A stretch of DNA of 64,000 bases from Forficula auricularia (GCA_024734495.1 JALMQS010000187.1:10345300-10409299), one strand, 5' to 3'; counted from the first letter of the stretch, positions 45,701-54,630 are shown. Notes: generated by a model not told the origin, from the sequence alone. Program-made: numbers and translations.

Positions 45701-48647
45701 GTTAACTATTTGAGCCCTGAAGAAGTCAACAGTTGACGAAACGTTGGCAATAAAATATAAATTATCTGCATAAAAAATATAGTACTTATTTCCATATAAC
45801 AACTTTAATAATTTAATCGATGGACATAACTAATCAATTTAAAATTAATCTTTTATTTAAAATTTTGGGACCAGAAAAAATCAAATTTGTATAAATAAAC
45901 GTCTTAAGATTGTTTTCTATTAAGATTTGTAATTATTTATATTTATAAAAACAATCAATAAAATTTTTCAATATATTATGTGAAAATAAAGAAAGGTTTC
46001 ACTATATAAAAAAAAATGTTTATTTTCTAATTTAATTTATATAGGTTTGAAGAAAAAGAAAAAAAGGAACAATTATTGATATTGATATTTAGACAGTGAA
46101 CAAGAACTTTTTTTAAATATTTTGTTTTAATAGCTTGATGAAGTCCTGATGGGAGACGAAATTGGAAATTACTTTATTAATTAATATCATGTTTCATCTA
46201 AAACCTACACCTTTCCCTAAGTAAAATTTGTAAAAGATATTTGTCTAAATTCGAGATATTTAAATAAGATACATATATTTTATTGCTTAGTTTCATATCT
46301 TCAATTTACTTGTTCAAACTCGTAAATTGATTTTAATAAAAGAAAAGTAAAAGTATTTTTGAAAAAATTATTATTTACTGTGAGTTATTCACTAGGTCAT
46401 TTGTTTCACATGTAAGAAAAAAAGGAGAGAGTTTTTTCAATATATATTTCGGGCTGTCAATCCATCATCAGGAGATACAAAAATTTATTTATTATTAAGT
46501 TAATAAGCTGTTGTAGGGAAATAAGGACAATAACTTATGCAAGCATTTTTTTATTTTATGCCAACATTTCGTCAACTTTGTTGACTTCCTCAGGGCTCAA
46601 ACAAATTAATTTCTTTACATATTTGTCATTTTATAAATATTCATTCAACTCAAATATCTTACTATAGGAAATATTTTCAATCTGTGCCTATATGTGTTTG
46701 CTAAGAATGAATATTTATAAAATGACAAATATGCAAAGAAATTAATTTGTTTGAGCTCTGAGGAAGTCAACAAAGTTGACGAAACGTTGGCATAAAATAA
46801 AAATACTTGCATAAGCTATTGTCCTTATTTCCCAAAACAAGTTATTAATTTAATCGATGGACATAAATAATCAAAATAATTTATTATTAAGTCTTCAAGT
46901 AATTTTTTGTATCTCCTGATGATGAAACTCTCTCTCCTTTTATTCTTTCACATGAAACAAGTGACCTAGTGAATAACTAATTTTCTCAACAAATATTTTT
47001 ACTTTTCTTTTATTAATATAAAATATAATTCTCCTCGCACCAACACCAGACTCTAAAAATTCTTAAATTAATTGTTTTGCATTTGTTGTATAGGAAATTC
47101 TTTGTTCAAAAATGGCATAGTTTATCAATCAATACAAAGCACTTGCTAACAATTAGGCCATTTTAAATTCAACAAACAAGAAACAATGGATTTTAGAGCT
47201 TGAAAAAGTCTTAAATTAAGAAAGCAAAATGTTGCCTTTGTTGTATAAGAAATTCTTTGATAAAAAATGGTCCTAGTTTATCAATCAATATAAAGCTTGC
47301 TAACAATTAGGCCATTTTTAATTCAAAAAACAACAATGGATTTTAGAGCTTGAAAAAGTCTTAAATTAAGAAAGCGAAACGTCGCAATTAAATTAATTTT
47401 GATTAAATGGAAGTCCAAAAACCTGAAAATTCATACATACTTTGAATTTATAAAAGAAGGTGCCAGGAGAATCATATTTTATTTTAATAAAAGAAAAGTA
47501 AAAATATTTTTTGAGAATATTTATTATTTACTGTAAGTTATTCACTATGTCACTTTTGTTTCACATGTAAGAAAAAAAGGGGAGTTTTTTCAATATATAT
47601 ATATATATTTCGGGGTGTTAACCCATCATCAGGAGATTCAAAAATGTATTTATTATTAAGTTTTTAAGTTATTTTTTCTATCTCCTGATGATGGGTTAAC
47701 AGCCGAAATATATATATTGAAAAAACTCTCTCTCTCCTTTTTTTTCCTTAAACGTGACTAGTGAATAACTCAAAGTAAATAATAATTTTCTCAAAAAATA
47801 TTTTTACTTTTCTTTTATTAAAACAAAATATAATTCACCTTGCACCAACACCAGACTCTCTAAAAATTCTTAAATTAATTGTTTTGCCTTTGTTAAATGG
47901 TCCTAGTTTATAATCAATACAAAGAAAGCACTTGCTAACAATTAGCCCAATTTAAATTCAACAAACAAGAAACAATGGATTTTAGAGCTTGAAAAAGGCT
48001 TAAATTAAGAAAGCGAAACGTCGCTATTAAATTAATTTTGATTAAATTGAATTCAAAACCCTGAAAATCCATACTTACTTTGAATTTATAAAAAGATGGA
48101 CACGAAAAATGATTTGTCATATAGAATGAACAGATAAATAAATTAAAGAATTTCCTCAATCAATCAATCAATTTTAAACATAAAAATTTAATAAAACTTT
48201 TCTATTCTAAGATTATTAAATATTTATTAGTTATAATTAGAAGTTTCTTAGAAATTATGATACAAATAGATATAAGTATTGGAATATTAAAAATTTAAAA
48301 AAAATGTAAAATTTGATTGAATAAATATAAAAATTGAAAAGAAAATAAATACCAAGTAATTTACTGATGTCTCCAGCCCCGACTTTCTCTTGTTGAAGAC
48401 CTTTCTCAATTTCGACGGCAGCTGCCTGGACATGCGACACTTCTCTGTCTAATTGTTTCTGCGCTGCTCGAAATTTTTTATTTAACAATTCATAAGGCAC
48501 CTGAAAATAAAGAAAATAAAAATTATAGAACAAAGAAATTGAATAAATACCTAGATAATAAATTGATTAGAAAGAAATGAAATTCGATTCTCTTCTACGT
48601 CGCTGAAATACCTTCAATGTAGGATGTTCTAATGACTTTAAATCCAT
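30676..48647 (-). CDS. MAEA: MAEA: E3 ubiquitin ligase subunit of the CTLH/GID complex, complete in 8 exons
   Basis: Exons, 5' to 3' on the - strand: 48647-48612, 48500-48353, 42139-41825, 38737-38554, 38476-38385, 37623-37473, 35882-35687, 30777-30676. They join in frame to 407 residues plus stop (vertebrate MAEA is about 396). MAEA pairs with RMND5-type RING proteins in the CTLH ubiquitin ligase. Seen: N-terminal coiled-coil region (residues 13-98), an A/S/T-rich insert (about 100-127) longer than in vertebrates, LisH (about 130-163), CTLH/CRA helices (about 167-308), and a degenerate RING with C323-P-V-C326, H341-C342, C349 and C389. The C-terminus is KVFVM. ATG at 48647 is chosen because [12 protein letters not shown] leads straight into the conserved [15 protein letters not shown]. 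Intron 6 is AT-AC type. All other introns are GT-AG. The long introns are packed with transposons, but no exon is damaged. Confidence 0.96.
31060..32510 (-). mobile_element. R1-like non-LTR retrotransposon 3' remnant, interrupted
   Basis: The - strand reads [56 protein letters not shown], then with frame changes [20 protein letters not shown] and [17 protein letters not shown], and CGALEDSAEHTVFEC across an insertion. This matches the C-terminal end of R1-type elements with its Cys/His knuckle. A PIF/Harbinger-like element splits it at 31446-32004. It lies just downstream of the MAEA intron 7 donor side of exon 8. Confidence 0.75.
31446..32004. mobile_element. PIF/Harbinger-like nonautonomous element
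   Basis: Inverted ends AGCCCGGTTCACACCAGGCG and its complement, flanked by direct TAA on both sides, fit the three-base target of PIF/Harbinger. Inside, a + strand frame reads [20 protein letters not shown] then [16 protein letters not shown], resembling the basic start of Harbinger transposase. The catalytic part is absent. Confidence 0.65.
32822..33860. repeat. Foldback element, GCAGAGTTGTTGATT variant, split by a TTAA-family element
   Basis: Left arm 32836-32915 (GAAGCAGCGTTGTTGATTAA, TTGATGCAAATAAACATA), right arm 33800-33860 (TGTTTATTTGCAGCAGAGGA). The two arms are separated by the insertion at 33021-33728. Confidence 0.7.
33021..33728. mobile_element. TTAA-family, long subfamily, copy in MAEA intron 7
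   Basis: Complete length with TTAA on the right and ATAA on the left, so one target base has changed. A TA run (about 33065-33083) expands one end. It has inserted in the centre of a foldback element whose arms lie at 32822-32920 and 33780-33860. Confidence 0.82.
34082..35385 (+). mobile_element. pogo/Tigger-like element, catalytic domain missing
   Basis: TA-flanked, inverted ends GGGGAGAAGTGGGATAGTTG and complement (GATCC follows). A frame starts at 34564 with MPRKYTT, is split by a palindromic insertion, and resumes as [32 protein letters not shown] (psq/CENP-B-type helix-turn-helix) and [13 protein letters not shown]. No DDE domain follows. Several copies of the phrase GGGATA(C/G)TTGATCC occur internally. 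Confidence 0.8.
34586..34779. mobile_element. Near-perfect palindromic MITE inside the pogo-like element
   Basis: The sequence starting GGGCCGGTTGTATGTCGC reads the same on both strands with almost no spacer and is flanked by TA. It splits the transposase frame after MPRKYTT, so it is younger than its host. Confidence 0.85.
35391..35590 (-). repeat. Direct repeat of a tRNA-like T-arm segment
   Basis: GTAGGAGGGTCTTGTCCCC followed by GGGAGTCGAACCCAAGCACT occurs twice, at about 35402 and 35502. On the - strand it reads like a tRNA T arm with B box (GGGTTCGACTCCC), suggesting decayed tRNA-derived SINE heads. A third, weaker relative is at 40640-40660. Confidence 0.5.
35687..35882 (-). CDS. MAEA: MAEA exon 7, degenerate RING
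   Basis: Begins after the dinucleotide AC, with TCAGTGTTAT, giving [20 protein letters not shown] and then [14 protein letters not shown] and [15 protein letters not shown]. The cysteine and histidine ligands of the MAEA RING are present. Donor CAG|GTGATT. Confidence 0.95.
36017..36475. mobile_element. CAGGGTGTTTC-family MITE, copy 2
   Basis: Longest of the three copies, in MAEA intron 6. The inverted arms are the same as copy 1, and the centre (TTGCTATGGGCGTATTTATC...) is shared with copy 1 in the opposite orientation. Confidence 0.85.
36860..37359 (+). mobile_element. Helitron-like 3' fragment
   Basis: Repeats of CTACTAA.GG.ATTTGT and G-rich text lead to GGCGGGCCTTGCAACTAG at 37359 with T next. 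The hairpin is partly lost. It lies in the U12 intron of MAEA. Confidence 0.6.
37473..37623 (-). CDS. MAEA: MAEA exon 6, ends at a U12-type donor
   Basis: Encodes [40 protein letters not shown] and [10 protein letters not shown]. The conventional GT available downstream (in TCTAGTATAA) would lead to an immediate stop after the next acceptor. The reading frame demands the end at ACGCC, directly before ATATCCTTT. Confidence 0.93.
37676..38357 (-). mobile_element. mariner-like remnant with an inverted internal copy
   Basis: TA-flanked, with ends GGTCATATAAAAAGTCTC and its complement. The - strand encodes the transposase C-terminal half: [40 protein letters not shown] and [11 protein letters not shown]. 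The left half carries the same sequence in opposite orientation, so the element is close to a head-to-head duplicate. It lies in MAEA intron 5. Confidence 0.85.
38385..38476 (-). CDS. MAEA: MAEA exon 5, CRA region
   Basis: 92 bases giving [20 protein letters not shown] then [11 protein letters not shown]. The intron before it is 77 bases, with acceptor TTTTTTTTAG. Donor CTA|GTAAAA. Confidence 0.93.
38554..38737 (-). CDS. MAEA: MAEA exon 4, CTLH region
   Basis: Encodes [40 protein letters not shown] and [20 protein letters not shown]. The CL.WC.DN.S.L.K..S..EF pattern is the CTLH domain. Donor AA|GTAAAT. Confidence 0.96.
39263..39419 (+). mobile_element. LTR of a Ty3/gypsy-like retrotransposon (about 157 bases)
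   Basis: Runs from TGTGGCCAGGGC to AAAAGAACA, with TG...CA ends. It is followed after one base by a primer-site match to tRNA-Trp. No gag or pol follows; 39488-39556 is an inverted copy of the LTR start. Confidence 0.65.
39421..39438 (+). other. Retroelement primer binding site, tRNA-Trp type
   Basis: TGGTGACCCCGACGTGAT is complementary to the 3' end expected of tRNA-Trp. Such primers are known for the CsRn1/Kabuki group of Ty3/gypsy elements. Position directly after the LTR supports the reading. Confidence 0.65.
39565..40193 (-). mobile_element. mariner-like remnant with tandem internal duplication
   Basis: Same family as the element at 37676-38357, with ends GATCATATAAAAAGTCTC. The 3' coding region ([16 protein letters not shown]) appears twice in direct order, near 39660-39890 and 39900-40120. 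[14 protein letters not shown] is recognisable. It sits in MAEA intron 3 inside an older foldback element. Confidence 0.82.
40260..40420. repeat. Foldback element, TAGATCCGA family, short copy
   Basis: Contains AGTTGCCGATAGTAATAGAT, TTATTAGATCCGATGGAATG and GTCAGAAGGGTTGTTTTTCA, as in the element at 10060-10640, then a complementary tip TAGATGACACTTTCTTATAA. Confidence 0.65.
40703..40798. repeat. Foldback element, AGTAGCAGA family, minimal form
   Basis: Only the tips remain: GGAGACAATAAAAGAGTG directly followed by its complement, then CAGAATTTTTATATATTG reversed. Confidence 0.75.
40809..41432. mobile_element. Long-armed palindromic MITE
   Basis: Ends GGGTGCTCCTT and complement next to TA. 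Arms of roughly 280 bases match each other closely (TTCCCATCTAAATAACATGG in one arm, its complement in the other) around a short centre near 41120. No coding sequence. Confidence 0.85.
41825..42139 (-). CDS. MAEA: MAEA exon 3, LisH domain
   Basis: 315 bases. It encodes [27 protein letters not shown], a low-complexity A/S/T stretch, and [20 protein letters not shown], the LisH motif. Acceptor TTATTAG, donor ATAG|GTAATA. Confidence 0.95.
42337..42758. mobile_element. GC-richer palindromic MITE
   Basis: Starts TAGGCTACGGCCACCGGAGG and ends with the complement, CCGTAGCCTTA. The interior repeats GACTCACCAAGCGAGT and CACTAGTCTCCTAGCTAGTC in both orientations. It is far richer in GC than its surroundings. 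Confidence 0.75.
43106..43365. mobile_element. CAGGGTGTTTC-family MITE, copy 3 (short)
   Basis: TA-flanked. The arms are nearly the whole element; the centre is reduced to a small inverted repeat (CAATATCGGCAT). It lies in MAEA intron 2. Confidence 0.82.
44523..44702. repeat. Foldback element, AGTAGCAGA family, in MAEA intron 2
   Basis: Near-perfect palindrome centred on ATAACGATCGTTAT at about 44633, with AATTCCAGCAGA arms. Confidence 0.8.
45276..46225. repeat. Nested foldback elements, family GTTTCACAGTGAATG
   Basis: Outer tips TTAGAGAAAGTGGTGTAGGT (45267) and complement (46195-46222). Inside lie a pair of arms 45340-45400/45428-45490 carrying the CTGATGA motif, and a second independent foldback at 45530-45800 (GGGAAATAAGGACTATATTT and complement) with CTGAAGA...GACGAAACG at 45717. 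Confidence 0.72.
46380..47060. repeat. Nested foldback elements, family TTTCACATGTAAGAAAAAAA
   Basis: Outer arms 46385-46495 and 46910-47010. The inner foldback 46505-46845 has long arms (TGTTTGAGC.CTGAGGAAGT) and one hairpin motif per arm, at 46600-46562 (-) and 46758-46790 (+). Confidence 0.72.
47480..47870. repeat. Foldback element, family TTTCACATGTAAGAAAAAAA, second copy
   Basis: Arms carry the ATCATCAGGAGAT motif near 47622-47638 and CTCCTGATGATGGGTTAACA near 47683. Adjacent 47040-47480 and 47880-48110 contain tandemly repeated GCTTGAAAAAGTCTTAAATT blocks. Confidence 0.7.
48353..48500 (-). CDS. MAEA: MAEA exon 2, N-terminal helical region
   Basis: Acceptor TTATTTTCAG, donor TTG|GTATTT. 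It encodes [20 protein letters not shown] and [20 protein letters not shown] with heptad-like spacing, ending in a split glycine codon. Confidence 0.95.
48612..48647 (-). CDS. MAEA: MAEA exon 1, start codon
   Basis: Twelve codons, [12 protein letters not shown], donor AAG|GTATTTC. The following intron is only 111 bases. In-frame continuity with VPYELL of exon 2 supports this start. Confidence 0.88.
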
Positions 48648-49738
48648 TCTCTTTAAATCAGTTTAATTTCTTTTATTGGTGATAAATTTCCTGACATTAA
48701 CTACAATAAGGTGTCATTTAGATTCGAAATGAAGGGTTTTAATAAAAAATTCACTGGATTAAAATGAGAAATGGTAAAATCATAAAAACCTCGAATTACA
48801 GAGAATGGAATGTGGTATGAACTTTAAAGGGAAATGGCCCTTTCTCGATTCTCTACTCTTGTCTAGCAGAGGGGCCAGAGGGGTCCTAATTTTTGTGTTC
48901 TTTTTTTAATGGCTCCGTCAATGTTGCCAGATTGGAATCAGATGATTGGTTGTAAAACCCGCTACATTCAAACTCGAATAAATACGATACTTAATCGAAA
49001 TGATTTAAAATACTACCGATTTAACAAATCAAACTGTTAAATATTAAACCAGGGGGTAAGACGCAGAGTGCGTCATTGAAATTTCTAAGGGGGGGGGGGT
49101 TGAAAATCGTTTTAAAATTAGCATTATATGCTAAAAATAAAAACGGTCAAGTTAATAACTTTAACAAAAGATAATAAATACTTTTCTTCTAATTCTTTAG
49201 AAGTGAATAAAATAATATGTTCAAGAGGGGCTTTCTTTTCATGAAAAATGGGGGGTCATGAAGCTAGGGGGCAATGGGGCACTCCTGATTAAATTAAGGG
49301 AGCACTTAACCTAAAAACAAATTTTTAAAATAAAGTGTATTTCATCAATACTTAGGGAAAAAACAGTCCTTATTTTAAAATTTACTGAAATATATTAATA
49401 AATAAATAAATAAATAAATTTACTGAAATACCATTTATCTTAAAAGTTGGGTTTAGGTTAATTTAAGTGCTACCTTAGTAAAGATTAGTAGGTGAAATCT
49501 GAAGTTAATTATATAAAGCATATTTTTTAATTAAATATTCCTTATATGTTAACAGAGGGCACCAGGTTGTGCAAGGGGTGGCGACCGCCCAACCAGCTAA
49601 CATGAGCAATTGAGAAAAGAAATATTGAAACACCCATTTGATAAAATTATTTGAAGGACAAAATGTCACAAGAGAGGATCGGAGATTTAGGAATTTTATA
49701 CATTGAAAAAAATATTCTAAATGCGATTAACTTAGGTG
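48648..49738. other. Region upstream of MAEA
   Basis: Expected promoter of MAEA on the - strand. GC rises slightly at 48830-48960. No TATA or initiator can be singled out. A G run lies at 49087-49099. Confidence 0.4.
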
Positions 49739-50028
49739 TAAATTGAAAGTTTTTTCGCGAGAGTAGCAGAATTTTATATATTGAAGGAGACAATAAAGGA
49801 GTGTGTCTTCTGCTGGAATTATAAATTTTATTTATAACGAGGCTATAGTTTCGAGGCTTTGCCCTCTTCATCAGTCTATTACAATTGATTCACATGAAAA
49901 TACATTAATTCCTGTGAATCAATATTGTAATAGACTGATGAAAGGACAAAACCCTCGAAAGTATAGTCTCGTTATAAATAAAATTTATAATTCCAGCAGA
50001 AGACTCAATCTTTTATTAACTCCTTCAA
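49739..50028. repeat. Foldback element, AGTAGCAGA family, with hairpin-motif pair
   Basis: Both arms keep the motif: - strand 49885-49850 (CTGATGA, A, GAGG-loop-CCTC, GAAAC) and + strand from 49935 (CTGATGA, AAGG.., CGAAAG). They face each other across GATTCACA...TGTGAATC. Confidence 0.8.
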
Positions 50029-51029
50029 ACTTAGATGTAGTTGTAAATTCTATTAATCATGTGTTTCTGTGTATAATAAACTTTGAAATAAATATAAGTA
50101 ATATTATTCAATTTTTTAATTGTAGTATGAATTTCACAAATCCAAAGTATCTAATTTATTTCTCGAAATAATACACATTTTTGCTGCCCATCCTCGAAAT
50201 TTTTCTGCCCGGTATCGCCCAACCGAAAAGAAAAGGCTCTCGCCGCCAATACTTCGATAAAACTTAAGGTTGCGTTCTTTCACAATAAATACCCAATTTT
50301 TGATTAAAAACGGCGGAAACATATTTGTACACCTTATACAAAATGAAAACATGAATTTTTCTTAGCTACTGAAAAGTGTAGATTTTTATATACTTACGAC
50401 ATTTTGATATAACGGCGACAATATATAAAGCAATATAATTTTGTTTATTTGTATATTATATGCAGTTGTCAAACAGAAAAGTAAACTATCTTATTTAGTA
50501 TTTACAAATCTTTTCAAATTAGACAGATATTTGACGGGGCCCTTCAAAAAACCTGGCCCTAGTCATTTGTCTCATTTATCTTTTGTCTACCATATCAGAT
50601 GATCCGGCTCTACTTGAAGAATTGTTTTGATAAAAAGTTTCCATGTCATGTTATTAAAAGATATGTATTATATAAAAAAAAACTTGGATAGTAACTCTGT
50701 TTTTATTTTTGAACCTTTTAATTTACTACTTAAATTTAATTTAAATAATAATAATATAACAAAACAACTTTAATAGCAATAACCTAAAATCATTTTGTAC
50801 ATATATAAATGATTGATACCTATATTAATTTGCAATCATATGTCAAGAGACTAGGCCCAACTATGCAAAGTAGCTGTTTAATTTTAGTTTATAACTTTTA
50901 TGTTTTGTTGTTGTTGTATAAGTGCTCCATAACGCTTATAAAACATCAATAAAACATAACAGTTGTATAACCTAAAATTATACAGCTATTTTGCTACTAG
51001 GGGGATGCATTTTTACTAAAAATACTTGA
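50029..51029. other. Intergenic DNA, nothing recognised
   Basis: AT-rich, no gene. A GC-richer patch at 50185-50330 (TCTCGCCGCCAATACTTCG) has short frames only. Confidence 0.4.
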
Positions 51030-51690
51030 CTTACAAAATTAATAAAGTAAAGGGTGTGTAGTTTCACAGTGAATGAAATAAAACTCAAAGAGGTTTATAC
51101 AAACTCAATATATTTCGTATTATTAGTCCATCATCAGGAGTTTACAGATTACAATTTGTGGTGTAATGGTCAGAGTAACTGACTGGCAACCCGGAGGTCT
51201 CGGGTTCGATTCCCGGCTATACCCAGACATTTTTTCTGTAAGTATAGGGTCTGGTAATAAAAATTAAGTGGGAGATAAATTTAACTGAATTTATCGTGCG
51301 GAGAATTTACCACTGCATCAGAAGCCCCTAAAACCTTAGTAAATTGGATATTGAATTGCTATCTAAGTTTCTGAGATTGGCTCGTGATCCCGGCTTCTTT
51401 TCCTTCTGCTCTGTTCTTTTCACGATGGAGGGGCCAGCCCAAACAAGCATTTAGGGGATGGACCTTCTGGTGTATCTCCATTCTCACATCAATATCATTA
51501 AAAAAAAAAAAACAGTTTTTAATCTATAAACTCCTGATGATGGACTAATAAGCCGAAATATATTGAGTTTGTATAAGCCTCTTTAAGTTTTATTTCATTC
51601 ACTGTGAAACTACACTCCCTTTACTTGATTAATTAATATCATGTTTCACCTAAAAACCTACACCACTTTCTCTAAGTAAAATTGACTTAC
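51030..51690. repeat. Foldback element, family GTTTCACAGTGAATG, carrying a SINE
   Basis: Left arm 51038-51145, right arm 51530-51680, both with the CTGATGA/GAAAT hairpin motif. The SINE at 51160-51512 sits between them. Confidence 0.75.
51160..51512 (+). mobile_element. tRNA-derived SINE, full length
   Basis: Starts with a tRNA-like head containing an A-box-like TGTAATGGTCAGAG and a B box GGGTTCGATTCCC, and ends in a run of A. The acceptor arms do not pair, so this is not a functional tRNA. It has inserted into the centre of a foldback element whose two arms continue on either side. Confidence 0.8.
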
Positions 51691-51929
51691 AACAAACATT
51701 TCGCAAAAATAATTTTTTGTTTTAATATTTTTTCATTTTAGATTCGTGGTATAATAATTCATGAATATCTACAATAAGTACATTATTTTGCTGAGTATAC
51801 AAAAAAAAAATTACCAAAAGTAATATCAAAACCATTTTTATTAGAAAAGCTTCAAATCCATTTTCTCAAAACTCAGAGTAGATTATGTGGCGCATTGACA
51901 CAAGAATTTGTAACAGGGTATCTATGTTG

Positions 51930-52228
51930 CAGTAAAAACCCGTTTTTTAATAAGAACGGGTTCTTACTAGTTAAAACGCCTTTCACTGAATACATTTGTG
52001 GCAACTAGAGTTTACTGATGTTTATTGAGTTTGGTTCAAAGGTCTAGAATCTTCATTTTTGACCTTCCGCCTCATTTTGAAAATAAACACCCAAAGGACA
52101 AAAATGAAGATTCTAGACCTTTGAACCAAACTCAACCAATATCAGTAAATTCTAGTTGGCACAAAAGTATTCAGTGAAACGCGTTTTTAGTAAGAAACCG
52201 TTCTTACTAAAAACGGGTTTTTACTCCA
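51930..52228. repeat. Inverted-repeat element
   Basis: Outer arms AAAACCCGTTTTT.AATAAGAACGG and complement; inner arms GGTTCAAAGGTCTAGAATCT and complement, centre near 52075. Two short internal inverted repeats in each outer arm. Confidence 0.75.
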
Positions 52229-53564
52229 ACATATATATCTTATATTTTTTTAAAAATAATTTTTTGAAATTTTCACTCAATGTCAGATGTTTCAAGAAAG
52301 ACATTTTGAGTATATTATATTGTCCAGCTGAGACCCACCCAGGGTTGTAGAGCTACGGACTAAGTAAGTATATTATATTTAAATTTATAATTATGGTCAA
52401 GGCCCAAGGGCGTAGTTATAGGGGGAGCTGCTACAAAACTCATTGTCCCCCCCCCCCCCTAGAAAAATAGAAACTCCATTATTACGAGGCATCACTTATG
52501 TATTTCTCATTAAAATATTTTTTTACTTCCAAAATTTGTCTCTTCTACTAAAAAGTTAGTTGATTTCTAATCAGATTACCGAAATTGAAACCTTGTGGTG
52601 GCTAATCAGCTGGCCGGCTGTCCCCCTAGGAAAACTTCCTAACTTCGCCAATGGTGAGGCCGTAGCCAGGAAAAATATCATCAGGGGTGAGTTGGTTACC
52701 CATCGAGGGAGTTAGGGGGGCTATGGAGCTATGGATGTATAATACTCCTAGGAGGAGAAGAAACAACCCCCACCCCAAATGCCCAGACTGCTTTAGTATT
52801 TTTTTAATTAAATAATATCGCTGAGAGAATAGTGAGGAGAGGGGTGCCTCCCCCTAGCTTCATGATTAAACCCCCACCCCTTTGGCACGCCCTTGAAGCT
52901 CGGCCATCCGGGATGGTGGTCCTGGCGGGCAGCGTCTCGAGCCAATAAGTTTATTCTCACTCCACAGTACACAGCCTACCACTGTTAACGAAATAGTCAG
53001 AAATATATATATTTGAAGAGAACGTTTTATTTTCAACAGATTTTTTTCTGACTGTGTGTTTGCTTCAGACACTCACAATAACATACAATCAAATTATCAT
53101 AGAAAGTTCGTTGTGGTTTTATAAACAAAATGAAATGTTTTTAATTTTCATACAATTTCATTTGCAAGCAGGGGGGCGAGGTGCACCCGTGGGTCCCGGG
53201 TGATGCTTTTAATTCAAAATTCTTTAATTTTCGGGCCGATTTCTTAATTTTGACTCCCTTGGAATTGTCGCCGCATTATTAAATTTTACGTTTCTTACTA
53301 ACAAATGCAAAAATCCTCAATTTTATAAGTAATGCACACACGAACAAAAAATATATAGGGCAATTTGTACAATTGCCTGTTATCAAAATATTTAATTTCT
53401 TAGGGTTGTTTTCGAAAAATAAGCGGAAACAACTTTTTCTTCTTTATTCAAATTTTTCAAAAAAATTTCTATTGATAAAGGGCGAATTTCTCCCGAAACG
53501 TCTGGTTTCTAAATAAATCGTTACAAGATTGTTTTATAAAGATTAGTATCATATATATATATAT
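52229..53564. other. Intergenic DNA with GC-richer segment and one hairpin motif
   Basis: 52600-53000 is GC-richer with C and G runs but no convincing frame. At 53472-53500 (+) lies TTGATAA, AGGG-loop-CTCCC, GAAACGTCTGG, a relative of the foldback motif. Confidence 0.45.
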
Positions 53565-54588
53565 AAAATTAAGGTTTTGTCTGTACATTGGTCCAAATCA
53601 CGCCAAATTTTGGTTGCACACGTTTCAAGCAAAGTTATGAACGAAAACACCCTCAATAAAACTCCTGTCTGCCTGTCTGTCTGTTTCAGTGGTTTCCGCG
53701 AAAAGTTACTCACGATTCACGTCAAAACGGCTGAAGGGATTATTATGAAATTTCATATTTGTATCAGATGTCTTCTAACTTACGTTTTTAGCTATATAAT
53801 GTTTTGATATTTTGACCCCAAAAGGGGGTTTGGGGGGGGGGCGCATGAATGAAAATTATCAAATAACTCCTAAGCTATACGGCAAATTTTATAATGAACA
53901 AAGTTGTAGGGGATGTGATTTCTGACAACTTTTGTTTAAAAAAATTTCCCCCAAAAAACACCCAAAGGGAGGGGGGGGGGGGTGAAAAATATGTAAATTC
54001 TTGCCCTTGGAGCAAACTCAACCAAATTTTGTATACATAATCTGTGGGCCTCTAGAGAGCTAGAAATGCAAAAACTAACCACCCAAAATGGGGGGAGGGT
54101 CAAAAAATGAAAATTCTTGCTCTTGGACCAAAGTCAACCAAACTTTGTATACATAATCTGTGGTTCACTAGAAGGCTAGAAATGCAAAAAACTGGGTGCG
54201 GGGGTGGAATGGGGGTGAGGTGAGGAGTGAGGCGGAGTAGGGTGTGGGTGCAGGGGCTGGTGCGGGGTGGAGTCCAGGGGACTAGGCTGGGGTGTGGTGC
54301 GCAGGGTTAGAGGGCACGGTGTGAGGTCCGGGGTGGATGGGGTTCGGGGTCCGAGGTGGGTGGGGTGCCGGCGGGGGTTGGCAACGGGTGCATGGTGCGG
54401 GGGTGAGGGGGGTTAGTTGGTTAGGGTGCGGAATGGAGTGTTGGGGTGGTGGTGTGGGGCGGGGGTTGGGCATGGTGCGGGGGTGGGGGTGCTGGGTGTG
54501 GTGGGTGAGGGTGGGGTTCGAGGGCTTGGGGTCAGGGGGCGTGCCTCCTGGCTAGCAAGAGGGCTGCCGAAGGCGGGCCTTGCAGCTA

Positions 54589-54589
<1 letters not shown>
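53565..54589 (+). mobile_element. Helitron-like element, copy 2 (longest)
   Basis: Same ends as copy 1, and TA microsatellite on both sides (53550 and 54593). The interior keeps AT-rich sequence (ACTCAACCAAATTTTGTATA) before the G-rich part. No Rep or helicase is encoded. Confidence 0.72.

Positions 54590-54630
<41 letters not shown>

Noticed and set aside
51166..51226. Functional tRNA gene
   Set aside because: A and B boxes are present, but the acceptor arms do not pair and a SINE body with an A tail follows.
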